DNA of 5,324 bases from Epsilonproteobacteria bacterium 4484_65 (lineage in GTDB: Bacteria; Campylobacterota; Campylobacteria; Campylobacterales; Sulfurovaceae). The notes under the pieces were generated by a model that saw nothing but the letters and a program-made list of their open reading frames with translations, ran no database searches and was not told the origin of the DNA. The stretch covers positions 1 through 5,324 of the forward strand of contig NATJ01000093.1 in assembly GCA_002085305.1 (NCBI GenBank), given 5' to 3'. Position numbers and translations under genes: made by a program. Position 1 is the stretch's first letter. Each line of letters begins with the position of its first letter. Of the stretch, positions 1 to 5,324 are shown in pieces.

Positions 1-90
1 GGGTATATTAACTCATTGGGTGAATTGGTAAATACGTATTATGATTATTATATTGCAATCGCTCAACTTGATTTTGCGGTAGGGAGATAA
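1..90 (+). CDS. C-terminal end of a TolC-family outer membrane efflux protein (partial)
   Basis: Reading frame 1 is open from the window edge to a TAA at 88-90, giving 29 residues. It includes YYDYYIAIAQLDFAVGR, which fits the closing helix of TolC/OMF outer membrane channel proteins: an aromatic-rich Y-x-x-Y stretch, then A-x-A-x-L-x-x-A-x-G at the very end. Family members form the outer membrane and periplasmic tunnel of type I secretion or RND-type efflux systems. Only the tail is present, so substrate, partner pump and symbol cannot be given. It is the only plus-strand gene and converges on the envC-like gene with 14 bases between stop codons. The call rests on a short motif match and could be wrong. 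That this is the end of a real coding frame is likely, because it is open and ends just before the convergent neighbour. Confidence 0.6.
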   Translation, partial: GYINSLGELVNTYYDYYIAIAQLDFAVGR

Positions 91-104
91 GAATATAATA
101 GATT

Positions 105-1484
105 CTAAATTCGTATCAACTTCAACGGATTGATATGTTTAGAGTTTTTAGTAGCCTGGAACATAAGTTTACTTGATACTTTTCCAACTACATACCCCTT
201 TTTTATCTTGCGACCTGCTTTGATGTTAGGTGCGATCTTGGAAAGACCTGCATACACAGTGTGTATCTTGCCGCTGTGTGCAACAACAACCACTTTACCC
301 AGCATACTGCTTTTCCCTGCAAATACCACCTTGCCATTAAGTACATTTTGCACTTTTGCATTGGATGAAGGTGCTTTTAGTGTGATGGACTCATTAAATA
401 TCTTTATTTTATAGATAGGATCTATGTAGGTACCAAACTTCTTCACGAGTCGTGCACCATGGATAGGTGACATCGTTTTCCCGCCTTTGTATGCATAGAC
501 TTTTGATTTCTTGTACGAAGAGTTTATTTTTCTTACTTTTTCACTCTGTTTAGTTGCTTTCTTTTGTACTTTTTCTACTTCTTTTTCTGCTTCTTTTGCT
601 GCCAGTCTAGCTGCTTTTTTGGCTTTTTTGGTTTTAGCTAATTGAATAGCTTTTTTGGCTTTTTTGGCTTTTGCCCGTGCTAAAGCTTTCTCTTTACGAA
701 TACGTCTTTTCCGTTCTTTTTCAAGACGCATTGCCTCTTTTCTTGCAGCTGCACGTTTACGTGCTTCTTCCACTTCTTGGGTATGTAAGATATTTAATTT
801 AGCCAAAGTAGAACGAAGTGAATTTTGCTTATCTTCAATTTTTGTCAACTTGGCGTTATACTTCTCTTCATCTCCGGAGAGTTTTTTTAACAATTTCTTT
901 TTAGCCAATTTCTTAGCTGCAAAATCCTCGCGTTTTTTAATGATCCGTTTGATCTCTTTTTGGGTTTTATCACGTAAGTGGAGTTTCTCTTTTTTACGTT
1001 TTTTAAGTGTACCGATTTCAGATTTCAGTGATGCTAACACCTTGGCATTATGTTTTTTATATGCTTTATATACCTCTTGTGAGATAATAGATGTTCGTGT
1101 AGGCTCATGCGCCTGCTCCATCGCAAAGATCACAGAGAACTGTTCAGATAACAGAGTGATGAACGCTTTACGCTTTTGTTCAAGTTCTTGACTTGTTTTC
1201 GTGAAATCCTTTTTCGATCTGCTCAATTCTACTTTAAGTGCTTCATACTCTTTTTGGGTTTTATCCTGATCTTTACCAAGTTCATCTATCTTTTTTTCAA
1301 GATACACTATATCTTTTTCTGCAGATTGAATATCTTTTGCTATCTTTCCAAGCTTTCTGTTCGCCTGTTTTTTTGCAGAAGTTGTGGCAGAGAGATCTTT
1401 TTTAGAATTTTTGATCTTTGTTGTAGTGGATGCACCCTGAAGTAAACCAATCACTACAAAACAGTACAAGATGAGGGATTTCAC
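105..1484 (-). CDS. envC: EnvC-like murein hydrolase activator with degenerate LytM (M23) domain
   Basis: Predicted secreted protein of 459 residues. Residues 1-20 form a signal peptide (short basic start, hydrophobic 4-15, likely cut near QGA). Residues about 22-240 are rich in Lys, Glu and Leu and look like long coiled-coil helices. Residues 241-320 are an extremely basic Lys/Arg/Ala segment. Residues about 337-459 align by eye with the LytM/peptidase M23 fold (SPIHG, LNGKVVFAG, GKVVVVAHSG, INPLKLI). The zinc and catalytic residues of active M23 enzymes are absent: N364 and T368 stand in the HxxxD positions, G413 in the YAHL position, and KLMFQ at 439-443 replaces HLHFE. E. coli EnvC is likewise inactive; it binds FtsX and switches on amidases at the septum. 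Position directly after ftsEX supports the same role. The start is GTG, overlapping the ftsX stop as GTGA, with AAGGGAG seven bases upstream. E. coli EnvC is about 419 residues, so this one is somewhat longer. I infer amidase activation, not peptidase activity. Confidence 0.85.
   Translation of the reverse strand: MKSLILYCFVVIGLLQGASTTTKIKNSKKDLSATTSAKKQANRKLGKIAKDIQSAEKDIVYLEKKIDELGKDQDKTQKEYEALKVELSRSKKDFTKTSQELEQKRKAFITLLSEQFSVIFAMEQAHEPTRTSIISQEVYKAYKKHNAKVLASLKSEIGTLKKRKKEKLHLRDKTQKEIKRIIKKREDFAAKKLAKKKLLKKLSGDEEKYNAKLTKIEDKQNSLRSTLAKLNILHTQEVEEARKRAAARKEAMRLEKERKRRIRKEKALARAKAKKAKKAIQLAKTKKAKKAARLAAKEAEKEVEKVQKKATKQSEKVRKINSSYKKSKVYAYKGGKTMSPIHGARLVKKFGTYIDPIYKIKIFNESITLKAPSSNAKVQNVLNGKVVFAGKSSMLGKVVVVAHSGKIHTVYAGLSKIAPNIKAGRKIKKGYVVGKVSSKLMFQATKNSKHINPLKLIRI
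525..764 (-). other. Polycationic Lys/Ala-rich helical segment inside the EnvC-like protein
   Basis: This part encodes residues 241-320. By my count it has 35 Lys or Arg, 9 Glu and 19 Ala in 80 residues, with no Pro or Gly, so it should be one long, strongly positive helix. It lies between the coiled coil and the LytM domain. The composition recalls the Lys/Ala helical domain of TolA or histone H1-like tails. Binding to anionic wall or membrane polymers, or simply acting as a rigid spacer, is inference. On the plus strand it reads as an open frame (655-1191) that I regard as a shadow. Confidence 0.75.
613..667. repeat. Perfect 19-base direct repeat within the envC-like gene
   Basis: The plus-strand string gcttttttggcttttttgg occurs at 613-631 and again at 649-667, exactly 36 bases (12 codons) apart. 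On the coding strand each copy encodes KKAKKA (residues 274-279 and 286-291). Each copy also holds two six-base T runs, so the stretch is prone to slippage and to in-frame gain or loss of 12 codons. It is probably a by-product of Lys/Ala codon use and local duplication, with no separate element implied. Confidence 0.85.
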
Positions 1485-2296
1485 TCCTGAACTCCCTTAC
1501 TTGTAAAGACTACGCTATATACTGCAATAATGACCAGCAACAGTGCTGAACCTAAAAGAATAGCCATATCAGTAAGTCTAAAAAGTTCTTCTTGATTTTG
1601 CACCATAATATCAATACCACTATTGGCTGCCCATTGAAATTTTACATAGAGGAAAATAGCAGAGGTTAAAATAGTTGCAATAAAAGCATCTATGGTAGCC
1701 ACTTTGAAAAGTACACCGGATCTCAGCATTAAGGGAGCACCAAATATCTCCATGACCTGCATACGCTGTTTATGTGCATATTTCCATATCTCCATCTGTT
1801 TAATGATAAGGAAAAGACTCACCACACCCATAAAGACAATAAACAATTTCAAAGTAAACTTGATAAAAGAGAAAAGCCTGTACGCTGAACTGTAACTACT
1901 ACCAAACGTTTCTACTTTTTTAATATTTGTATCCGCTTCAAGGTCCATTTTGATCTTTTCTAAACCAGAGGTATGCAAGTAGGAATCCAACCCCACGTTG
2001 TAAAAGTAAGGTAATGCTGCAAGTATCTCCTTACTGCTGCTTTTACTTACTCCTTTTGCTATCTCCGAGACAATATTCTCTCTTTTTATCTTTTCACTTG
2101 TACTGATATGTTTATTGAGTGCTTTTAATGCAGAGAGCTCCATAGGTTTTTTGGTAACAACCAGCATGGAGTACCCCTCTTTAAGACCTTTTTCATAAGA
2201 GTCTGTAGTTCTGTCAAATACAAGATAAAATTCTATCCCTAAGAGTATCGCCATAAGCGGGAAGATGAACATAAGATGGTTTTTAATGAACTTCAT
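1481..2296 (-). CDS. ftsX: Cell division protein FtsX (FtsEX transmembrane subunit)
   Basis: Integral inner membrane protein of 271 residues with the FtsX layout: short cytoplasmic N-terminus, TM1 at about 8-27, a periplasmic domain of about 120 residues, then TM2 (about 147-166), TM3 (about 202-220) and TM4 (about 244-264). The cytoplasmic loop after TM2 carries QVMEIFGAP (180-188), like the R-x-EI-x-x-L-GA element that FtsX-type permeases use to contact the ATPase. FtsX does not transport; it relays FtsE ATP hydrolysis to a periplasmic EnvC-type partner, and the next gene is such a partner. I chose the ATG at 2296 because AAGGG (2306-2302) sits five bases upstream. A GTG at 2302 would add two residues but has its purine tract touching the start codon. 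The gene begins inside ftsE (14-base overlap), suggesting coupled translation and matched amounts of the subunits. Confidence 0.9.
   Translation of the reverse strand: MKFIKNHLMFIFPLMAILLGIEFYLVFDRTTDSYEKGLKEGYSMLVVTKKPMELSALKALNKHISTSEKIKRENIVSEIAKGVSKSSSKEILAALPYFYNVGLDSYLHTSGLEKIKMDLEADTNIKKVETFGSSYSSAYRLFSFIKFTLKLFIVFMGVVSLFLIIKQMEIWKYAHKQRMQVMEIFGAPLMLRSGVLFKVATIDAFIATILTSAIFLYVKFQWAANSGIDIMVQNQEELFRLTDMAILLGSALLLVIIAVYSVVFTSKGVQE
1492..1498 (-). promoter_or_regulatory. Ribosome binding site supporting the GTG start of the envC-like gene
   Basis: AAGGGAG on the minus strand lies seven bases before the GTG at 1484, inside the last codons of ftsX. It supports the GTG start that overlaps the ftsX TGA as GTGA; no ATG lies nearby in frame ahead of the signal peptide. 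Confidence 0.65.
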
Positions 2297-2957
2297 ATAC
2301 ACCCTTGCTTTCTATGATAAGATGCCTATACGGTAAAGAGAAGATCGTTGGAATTTTGTGTGTTACGACCAGTACCGTAGTTTCGAGTTGTTGACATGCA
2401 TTTTCCATCAGATCCCAGATGACGTTTGAAGAGTAGTCATCAAGGTTACCTGTAGGCTCATCTGCGAGTATTACTACCGGATTTTTGGCCAATGCTCTTG
2501 CCACACCTACACGCTGTTGTTCTCCACCACTCAACTCAAGTGGATATTTATCAGCATGTTCTGCAAGTTTTACATGTTTAAGAAGCCTGTGTGCCTGTGT
2601 ATTTTGTACATCCACAGAGTAACCTGCTATCATCAGAGGCAAAACAACATTTTTGGCTACAGTCCATTCATTGACAAGTTTATAGTCTTGAAAGATGATA
2701 CCCATATGCGTTCTTAACTCTTGAAGCTTGCTTTGACGTGCAGTTGCCAGATCAAGTCCACCTACGACAAGGTTTCCTTCACTTGGTTTAAGCTGCCCGT
2801 AGAGTGCTTTTAACAGTGTTGACTTCCCAGAACCACTAGGTCCGGTGATAAAAACAAACTCCCCTTTTTTAATGCTGAAACTCGCATCTTTGATGATCTC
2901 TTTGGCACCATTGTCATACGCAAGTGTGAGATGTGAAGCGCTGATTACATTAGACAT
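2283..2957 (-). CDS. ftsE: Cell division ATP-binding protein FtsE
   Basis: Cytoplasmic ABC ATPase of 224 residues, the normal FtsE size. All nucleotide-binding motifs are intact: Walker [10 protein letters not shown] (39-47), Q-loop Gln90 in IIFQDYKLV, signature LSGGEQQR (142-149), Walker B VVILADEP (161-168, catalytic Glu167), D-loop NLDD (171-174) and switch His200 in VVTH. It should hydrolyse ATP and drive FtsX at the septum to activate wall splitting through the EnvC-like protein. LolD and MacB ATPases share these motifs, but the immediate FtsX and EnvC neighbours and the short length favour FtsE. The ATG at 2957 lies inside the end of trmB, where ATGTCTAA holds both start and stop (8-base overlap). 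GGAG at 2968-2971, ten bases upstream, is the likely ribosome binding site, somewhat far but usable with coupling. Confidence 0.95.
   Translation of the reverse strand: MSNVISASHLTLAYDNGAKEIIKDASFSIKKGEFVFITGPSGSGKSTLLKALYGQLKPSEGNLVVGGLDLATARQSKLQELRTHMGIIFQDYKLVNEWTVAKNVVLPLMIAGYSVDVQNTQAHRLLKHVKLAEHADKYPLELSGGEQQRVGVARALAKNPVVILADEPTGNLDDYSSNVIWDLMENACQQLETTVLVVTHKIPTIFSLPYRHLIIESKGVYEVH
2302..2306 (-). promoter_or_regulatory. Ribosome binding site deciding the ftsX start
   Basis: AAGGG on the minus strand stands five bases before the ATG at 2296, a normal spacing. Its last G is the first base of the alternative GTG at 2302, which makes that GTG a poor start. The site is within the ftsE coding sequence. 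Confidence 0.6.
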
Positions 2958-4125
2958 TGTTGATGAGCTCCATTATTTTTTTGTGTGCTTCATAGTTGAC
3001 CGTTGTCTTCACTGGCGGTGAGACAAAGTATCTACAGCTATTTTCTTCTATTAAAACATATTTGTGTTCAGGTCTGTCAAAACTTCCAAATGCACATTTA
3101 ACAAGGAGTTTCTCTTCCCCTATTTTATACATACGTTCAAAGTGAACAAAGTACCCGTCAAAGACCATCGCTTTTTTAGGTAACTCCTCTTCCAAACCTT
3201 TTCTATATTTTACAATATTAAAATTAAAGTCTACACTCAAAATCTTAGGTTCTGAATCTTGAGTACATTTTACATAAACATCATAGATATCTTTCTCTTG
3301 CCTTTTCCATCTTGCTTCATATTTACTGGTCACTTCCAGTGCTTCATTTTTACGTATTTCCACTTCCACTTTGGGTACAGAGAAAAAAGTCTCTAAAGCA
3401 TACCAGAAGTATTTGTCACTGTCTGTACGAAGCTCTAAACGGCCACCAACCCGCAGTACTCTCATGGACTCCAAAACAAAGCTTGTACTGATGACTCTTC
3501 TTTGTGGTTTTTTATCCCATGGTACAGGAAAATGTACAAAGATCTGTTCACAACTATTTGAAGGTAACATCTCCAAAAAGAGTCTTGCATCATAGTTGAC
3601 CACCCAGATATTATCAAGCTCTTGCAGTTCTATCTGTTTGAGTACCTGTTGTGCTGAAGGTGTATGGATCTCAATACCTATAAAAAGTGTATCAGGGTTC
3701 TTTTTTGCCTGATGAAGCAAATGTCGCCCGGAACCAAAACCTACCTCAACAGAAATTTTCACTTTAGGATAAGTGATATTTTCAAAATCTTCTATCTTTT
3801 TAAAATACTCCGAAGAGAGTGCCGGTTTGGTATTGGACATAGCGATATTTGAACTTTGTATCTCCAGGTCTAACTCTTTTGAAACCTTATCCAACGCCTC
3901 TTTTAAGAGATTGACTTTTAGAGGCCTTGTTACTTTATCATACTTGAGAAGTGTTGCTTTTTCATCTGGTTTGAGCTGAAGTAAAAACTCTTCTCCCCCA
4001 TGTTCAACACCCAAGAGTTCATCATCTCCTTTAAGTGCCTTTGCACGAAAGGTGATGATCTGACTCTTAGAGAGTTTTTCTTCCAGTAACGAGGTATCAA
4101 AGGGTGTAACTTTTAAATGTGGCAT
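2950..4125 (-). CDS. trmB: tRNA (guanine-N7-)-methyltransferase, long campylobacterotal form
   Basis: A Rossmann-fold SAM-dependent enzyme, 391 residues long, that should make m7G46 in the tRNA variable loop. The methyltransferase core spans about 120-285: SAM-binding EVGFGSG (127-133), acidic loop IGIE (149-152), FPVPW followed by KKPQRR (199-210), RTD (233-235) and SKYEARW (267-273), matching in order the TrmB landmarks IGFG-G, GIE, FPDPW-HxKRR, TD and TKFEqR. E. coli TrmB is about 239 residues; here about 120 residues precede the core and about 105 follow it. Neither extension shows a domain I recognise. The usual Asp of FPDPW is Val201 and the usual His before the Arg pair is Gln208. Start ATG at 4125 follows a weak AAGAAGAG tract. 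Cytoplasmic; operon position between the lipoprotein gene (40-base gap) and ftsE (8-base overlap). Function by family is strong, exact catalytic detail less so. Confidence 0.9.
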   Translation of the reverse strand: MPHLKVTPFDTSLLEEKLSKSQIITFRAKALKGDDELLGVEHGGEEFLLQLKPDEKATLLKYDKVTRPLKVNLLKEALDKVSKELDLEIQSSNIAMSNTKPALSSEYFKKIEDFENITYPKVKISVEVGFGSGRHLLHQAKKNPDTLFIGIEIHTPSAQQVLKQIELQELDNIWVVNYDARLFLEMLPSNSCEQIFVHFPVPWDKKPQRRVISTSFVLESMRVLRVGGRLELRTDSDKYFWYALETFFSVPKVEVEIRKNEALEVTSKYEARWKRQEKDIYDVYVKCTQDSEPKILSVDFNFNIVKYRKGLEEELPKKAMVFDGYFVHFERMYKIGEEKLLVKCAFGSFDRPEHKYVLIEENSCRYFVSPPVKTTVNYEAHKKIMELINNV

Positions 4126-4165
4126 AATCTCTTCTTAGTCTGTTTTTATTTATTTGAATTTAGAT
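4126..4165 (-). other. Only intergenic gap within the operon
   Basis: These 40 very AT-rich bases separate the lipoprotein stop codon from the trmB start. I see no inverted repeat with a T tract and no convincing -35/-10 pair, only the purine-rich AAGAAGAG (4128-4135) just before trmB. Read-through transcription from the upstream genes is the simplest reading. A weak internal promoter cannot be excluded in so AT-rich a sequence. Confidence 0.5.
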
Positions 4166-4834
4166 TTACAATGATATCTGTGTAGCTTGACTTGCTTTTG
4201 CTCTGATATTATCATAACTTTTAGCAATGATCCGATAGGCATAGGTATTGCCATTTCGAACAAAGGTATCAATATATTCAGCCATCAATTGACCTTCTAC
4301 CTGTGATACATATTTCCATCTACCATTATTCACCGATCTTTCGATGATATAGGCATTTACTCTCTGGCTTGGATGTGGTCTCCATAAAAGTTTGACCACA
4401 CCAGGTGCCTCTTTATACGCTTTTACAAAAGAAACAGGGGTAAAAGTCGGACGTGTTTTCACACGAAAGACAGTACTGCGTTTAGACTCTTTACCCAAGG
4501 CAAATGTTGTAAAGGTATAGAGGTATTTTGTATTTGGTTTTACATGGGTATCTACAAAATGTGTTGCGTAGCGATTACCTATTGAACCAATACGTTTAAA
4601 CTCTTGATCTTCTTGATTTGAAGGAACTTTTCTATAAATATTGATTCCATGTATACGTCTGTCTTGTATCTTTTCCCACTCAAAACCTACAGAGCTCATC
4701 ATTGGGAGTGCCCTTACTTGTGTAATGCTCTTTAGCGTCGGATCTGTATCATAGATCATCAACCCTTTAATACCTCCACAGCCGTTAAAGGTTATTAAAG
4801 CGAGTACCGAGAGTAAGAGGATTGATTTTTTCAT
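4166..4834 (-). CDS. FlpA-like lipoprotein with two fibronectin type III domains
   Basis: Predicted lipoprotein of 222 residues. It starts MKKSILLLSVLALI and has a lipobox-like FNGC, so Cys19 should be lipidated after signal peptidase II cleavage. Two beta-rich repeats of about 90 residues follow (about 36-127 and 129-222). Each has the FnIII pattern of a Trp in strand B (FEWEKI; LLWRPH), a Y/I-x-I-x-R strand C (GINIYRK; AYIIERS), and a Y-x-Y near the end (YLYTFT; YAYRII). Its place between an rluD-like gene and trmB is that of C. jejuni flpA, whose product binds host fibronectin. C. jejuni FlpA is about 410 residues with three FnIII repeats, so this is a short relative. WRPHPSQRV (151-159) nearly equals the FlpA binding nonamer. 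ATG at 4834 is preferred over GTG at 4843, since AAGGTGA (4840-4846) is then well placed as ribosome binding site. Actual ligand is unknown. Confidence 0.85.
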   Translation of the reverse strand: MKKSILLLSVLALITFNGCGGIKGLMIYDTDPTLKSITQVRALPMMSSVGFEWEKIQDRRIHGINIYRKVPSNQEDQEFKRIGSIGNRYATHFVDTHVKPNTKYLYTFTTFALGKESKRSTVFRVKTRPTFTPVSFVKAYKEAPGVVKLLWRPHPSQRVNAYIIERSVNNGRWKYVSQVEGQLMAEYIDTFVRNGNTYAYRIIAKSYDNIRAKASQATQISL

Positions 4835-5324
4835 CGATTTCACCTTGATTAAAATATTTTGACATATATGTTTTCATATCATCAAAAAGCGGGGCTACAA
4901 ACTCCATCTTTTCACCGGTAGTTGGGTGGATTAAATATAGTAGATATGCATGTAGATAAACTCGTGGTATTTTATCTCTTTTGGTCTTAAATCCATATAA
5001 ATCATCACCTAAAATATGCCGTCCCAAAGTATTGAGATGTACACGGATCTGGTGGGTTCTTCCTGTAAAAAGTTTTGCGGCTATAAGTTCTACATCATAC
5101 GGGGAAGTTAAGAGTTTCACAAAAGCTGTTTTAGCATTTCTCCCGTCTTGTACCACATCCATTTTTAGTCTGTTATTTGGATTCCTGCCTATAGGCTTAT
5201 CTATTACAATATCATCTTTTAGGGGACAGTCGATCAATGCCAGGTAGTAACGACCCATACTTTTGTCCTGAAGTTGTTCACTAAGCTTCTCATGAGTCTT
5301 GTTATCTTTAGCTACAACAAGTGC
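4785..5324 (-). CDS. RluA/RluD-family ribosomal pseudouridine synthase (5' end outside window)
   Basis: Cytoplasmic enzyme that should convert uridines in 23S rRNA to pseudouridine. The frame is open to the right edge: 22 codons precede the Met at 5256-5258 and read ALVVAKD...LSEQLQDKS, which is the family sequence just after the catalytic HRLDxxTSG motif. That Met is therefore internal and the true start, with the catalytic Asp, is outside. Visible family landmarks are YYLALI, GRTHQIRVHL (5034-5063), LGDDLYG, LHAYLL and HPTTGEKMEFVAPLFDDM. The 179 visible residues are roughly the C-terminal two-thirds of a protein usually near 300. It resembles RluD more than the short RluA, and matches the position of Cj1280c in C. 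jejuni, but the target site cannot be read from this part, so no symbol is given. Its last 16 or so codons overlap the lipoprotein gene. Confidence 0.9.
   Translation of the reverse strand, partial: ALVVAKDNKTHEKLSEQLQDKSMGRYYLALIDCPLKDDIVIDKPIGRNPNNRLKMDVVQDGRNAKTAFVKLLTSPYDVELIAAKLFTGRTHQIRVHLNTLGRHILGDDLYGFKTKRDKIPRVYLHAYLLYLIHPTTGEKMEFVAPLFDDMKTYMSKYFNQGEIDEKINPLTLGTRFNNL
4840..4846 (-). promoter_or_regulatory. Ribosome binding site deciding the lipoprotein start
   Basis: AAGGTGA on the minus strand ends five bases before the ATG at 4834. The competing GTG (4841-4843) is part of this same tract, so initiation at GTG would have no separate binding site. The site lies within the coding frame of the upstream pseudouridine synthase, so translation of that gene passes over it. 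Confidence 0.6.

Noticed and set aside
91..120. Possible hairpin gaat...attc between the convergent genes
   Set aside because: Only four AT-rich pairs and no T tract beyond; too weak to be a terminator.
130..414. Plus-strand open frame of 94 codons starting MICLEFLVAW
   Set aside because: It lies wholly opposite the LytM domain, which matches a known fold and ends the operon; the plus-strand product resembles nothing and has no clear ribosome binding site.
655..1191. Plus-strand open frame of 178 codons opposite the envC-like gene
   Set aside because: It is the mirror of the Lys/Ala/Arg-rich coil: Lys codons AAA/AAG read backwards give Phe and Leu and few stops. It has no family-like pattern, and the minus-strand gene is clearly real.
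2283..2957. LolD or MacB-type exporter ATPase as an alternative to FtsE
   Set aside because: Motifs alone would allow it, but the four-TM FtsX and the EnvC-like gene follow directly, and there is no LolC/E or MacA partner.
2990..3600. Shared string tcatagttgac at about 2990 and 3590
   Set aside because: Both copies encode V-N-Y-E/D within trmB in the same frame; an 11-base match in two similar peptides is coincidence, with no further repeat around it.
5256..5258. ATG as the start of the pseudouridine synthase
   Set aside because: The 22 codons before it up to the window edge are open and match the family (ALVVAK, LSEQL), so this Met is internal.

Overview
The window looks like a stretch of chromosome from a campylobacterotal bacterium (formerly Epsilonproteobacteria). 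The evidence is the AT-rich base composition, the dense packing, and the gene order on the minus strand: rluD-like pseudouridine synthase, FnIII lipoprotein, long-form trmB, ftsE, ftsX, envC-like protein. This matches, as I remember it, the Campylobacter jejuni block Cj1280c to Cj1275c (pseudouridine synthase, flpA, trmB, ftsE, ftsX, M23-family protein). The short FnIII gene and the unfamiliar left-hand neighbour point away from C. jejuni itself. A free-living Sulfurovum/Sulfurimonas-type relative is my guess, but no sequence here settles the genus.

Layout, in transcription order from the right edge. The 3' two-thirds or so of an RluA/RluD-family synthase gene (4785-5324, start off the edge) overlaps by about 50 bases a lipoprotein gene with two FnIII-like domains (4166-4834). 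After a 40-base gap comes trmB (2950-4125), an m7G46 tRNA methyltransferase with large extra N- and C-terminal parts. Its end overlaps ftsE (2283-2957) by 8 bases, ftsE overlaps ftsX (1481-2296) by 14 bases, and ftsX overlaps the envC-like gene (105-1484) by the four bases GTGA. At the left edge, on the plus strand, the last 29 codons of what looks like a TolC-family outer membrane protein (1-90) converge on the envC-like gene, leaving 14 bases between the two stop codons. No stretch over 300 bases lacks a gene. No tRNA, rRNA, CRISPR array, insertion sequence or convincing terminator is visible, and the operon promoter must lie beyond the right edge.

How the genes work together. FtsE and FtsX form the ABC-type complex at the division septum that pulls on a periplasmic coiled-coil partner. 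The last gene encodes just such a partner: signal peptide, long coiled coil, then a LytM domain that has lost its zinc and catalytic residues. It should therefore activate cell-wall amidases, not cut the wall itself. The two upstream RNA-modification genes (rRNA pseudouridine and tRNA m7G) are tied to this division module by overlapping genes.

The most interesting points are the following. The lipoprotein carries WRPHPSQRV, nearly identical to the nonamer reported to bind fibronectin in C. jejuni FlpA. The EnvC-like protein has an 80-residue, very basic Lys/Ala-rich segment with a perfect 19-base DNA repeat. TrmB lacks the Asp of its usual FPDPW motif. A dual-coding overlap encodes both the RluD tail and the lipoprotein signal peptide. 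I see no wholly new system here; this is a conserved core operon with lineage-specific twists.
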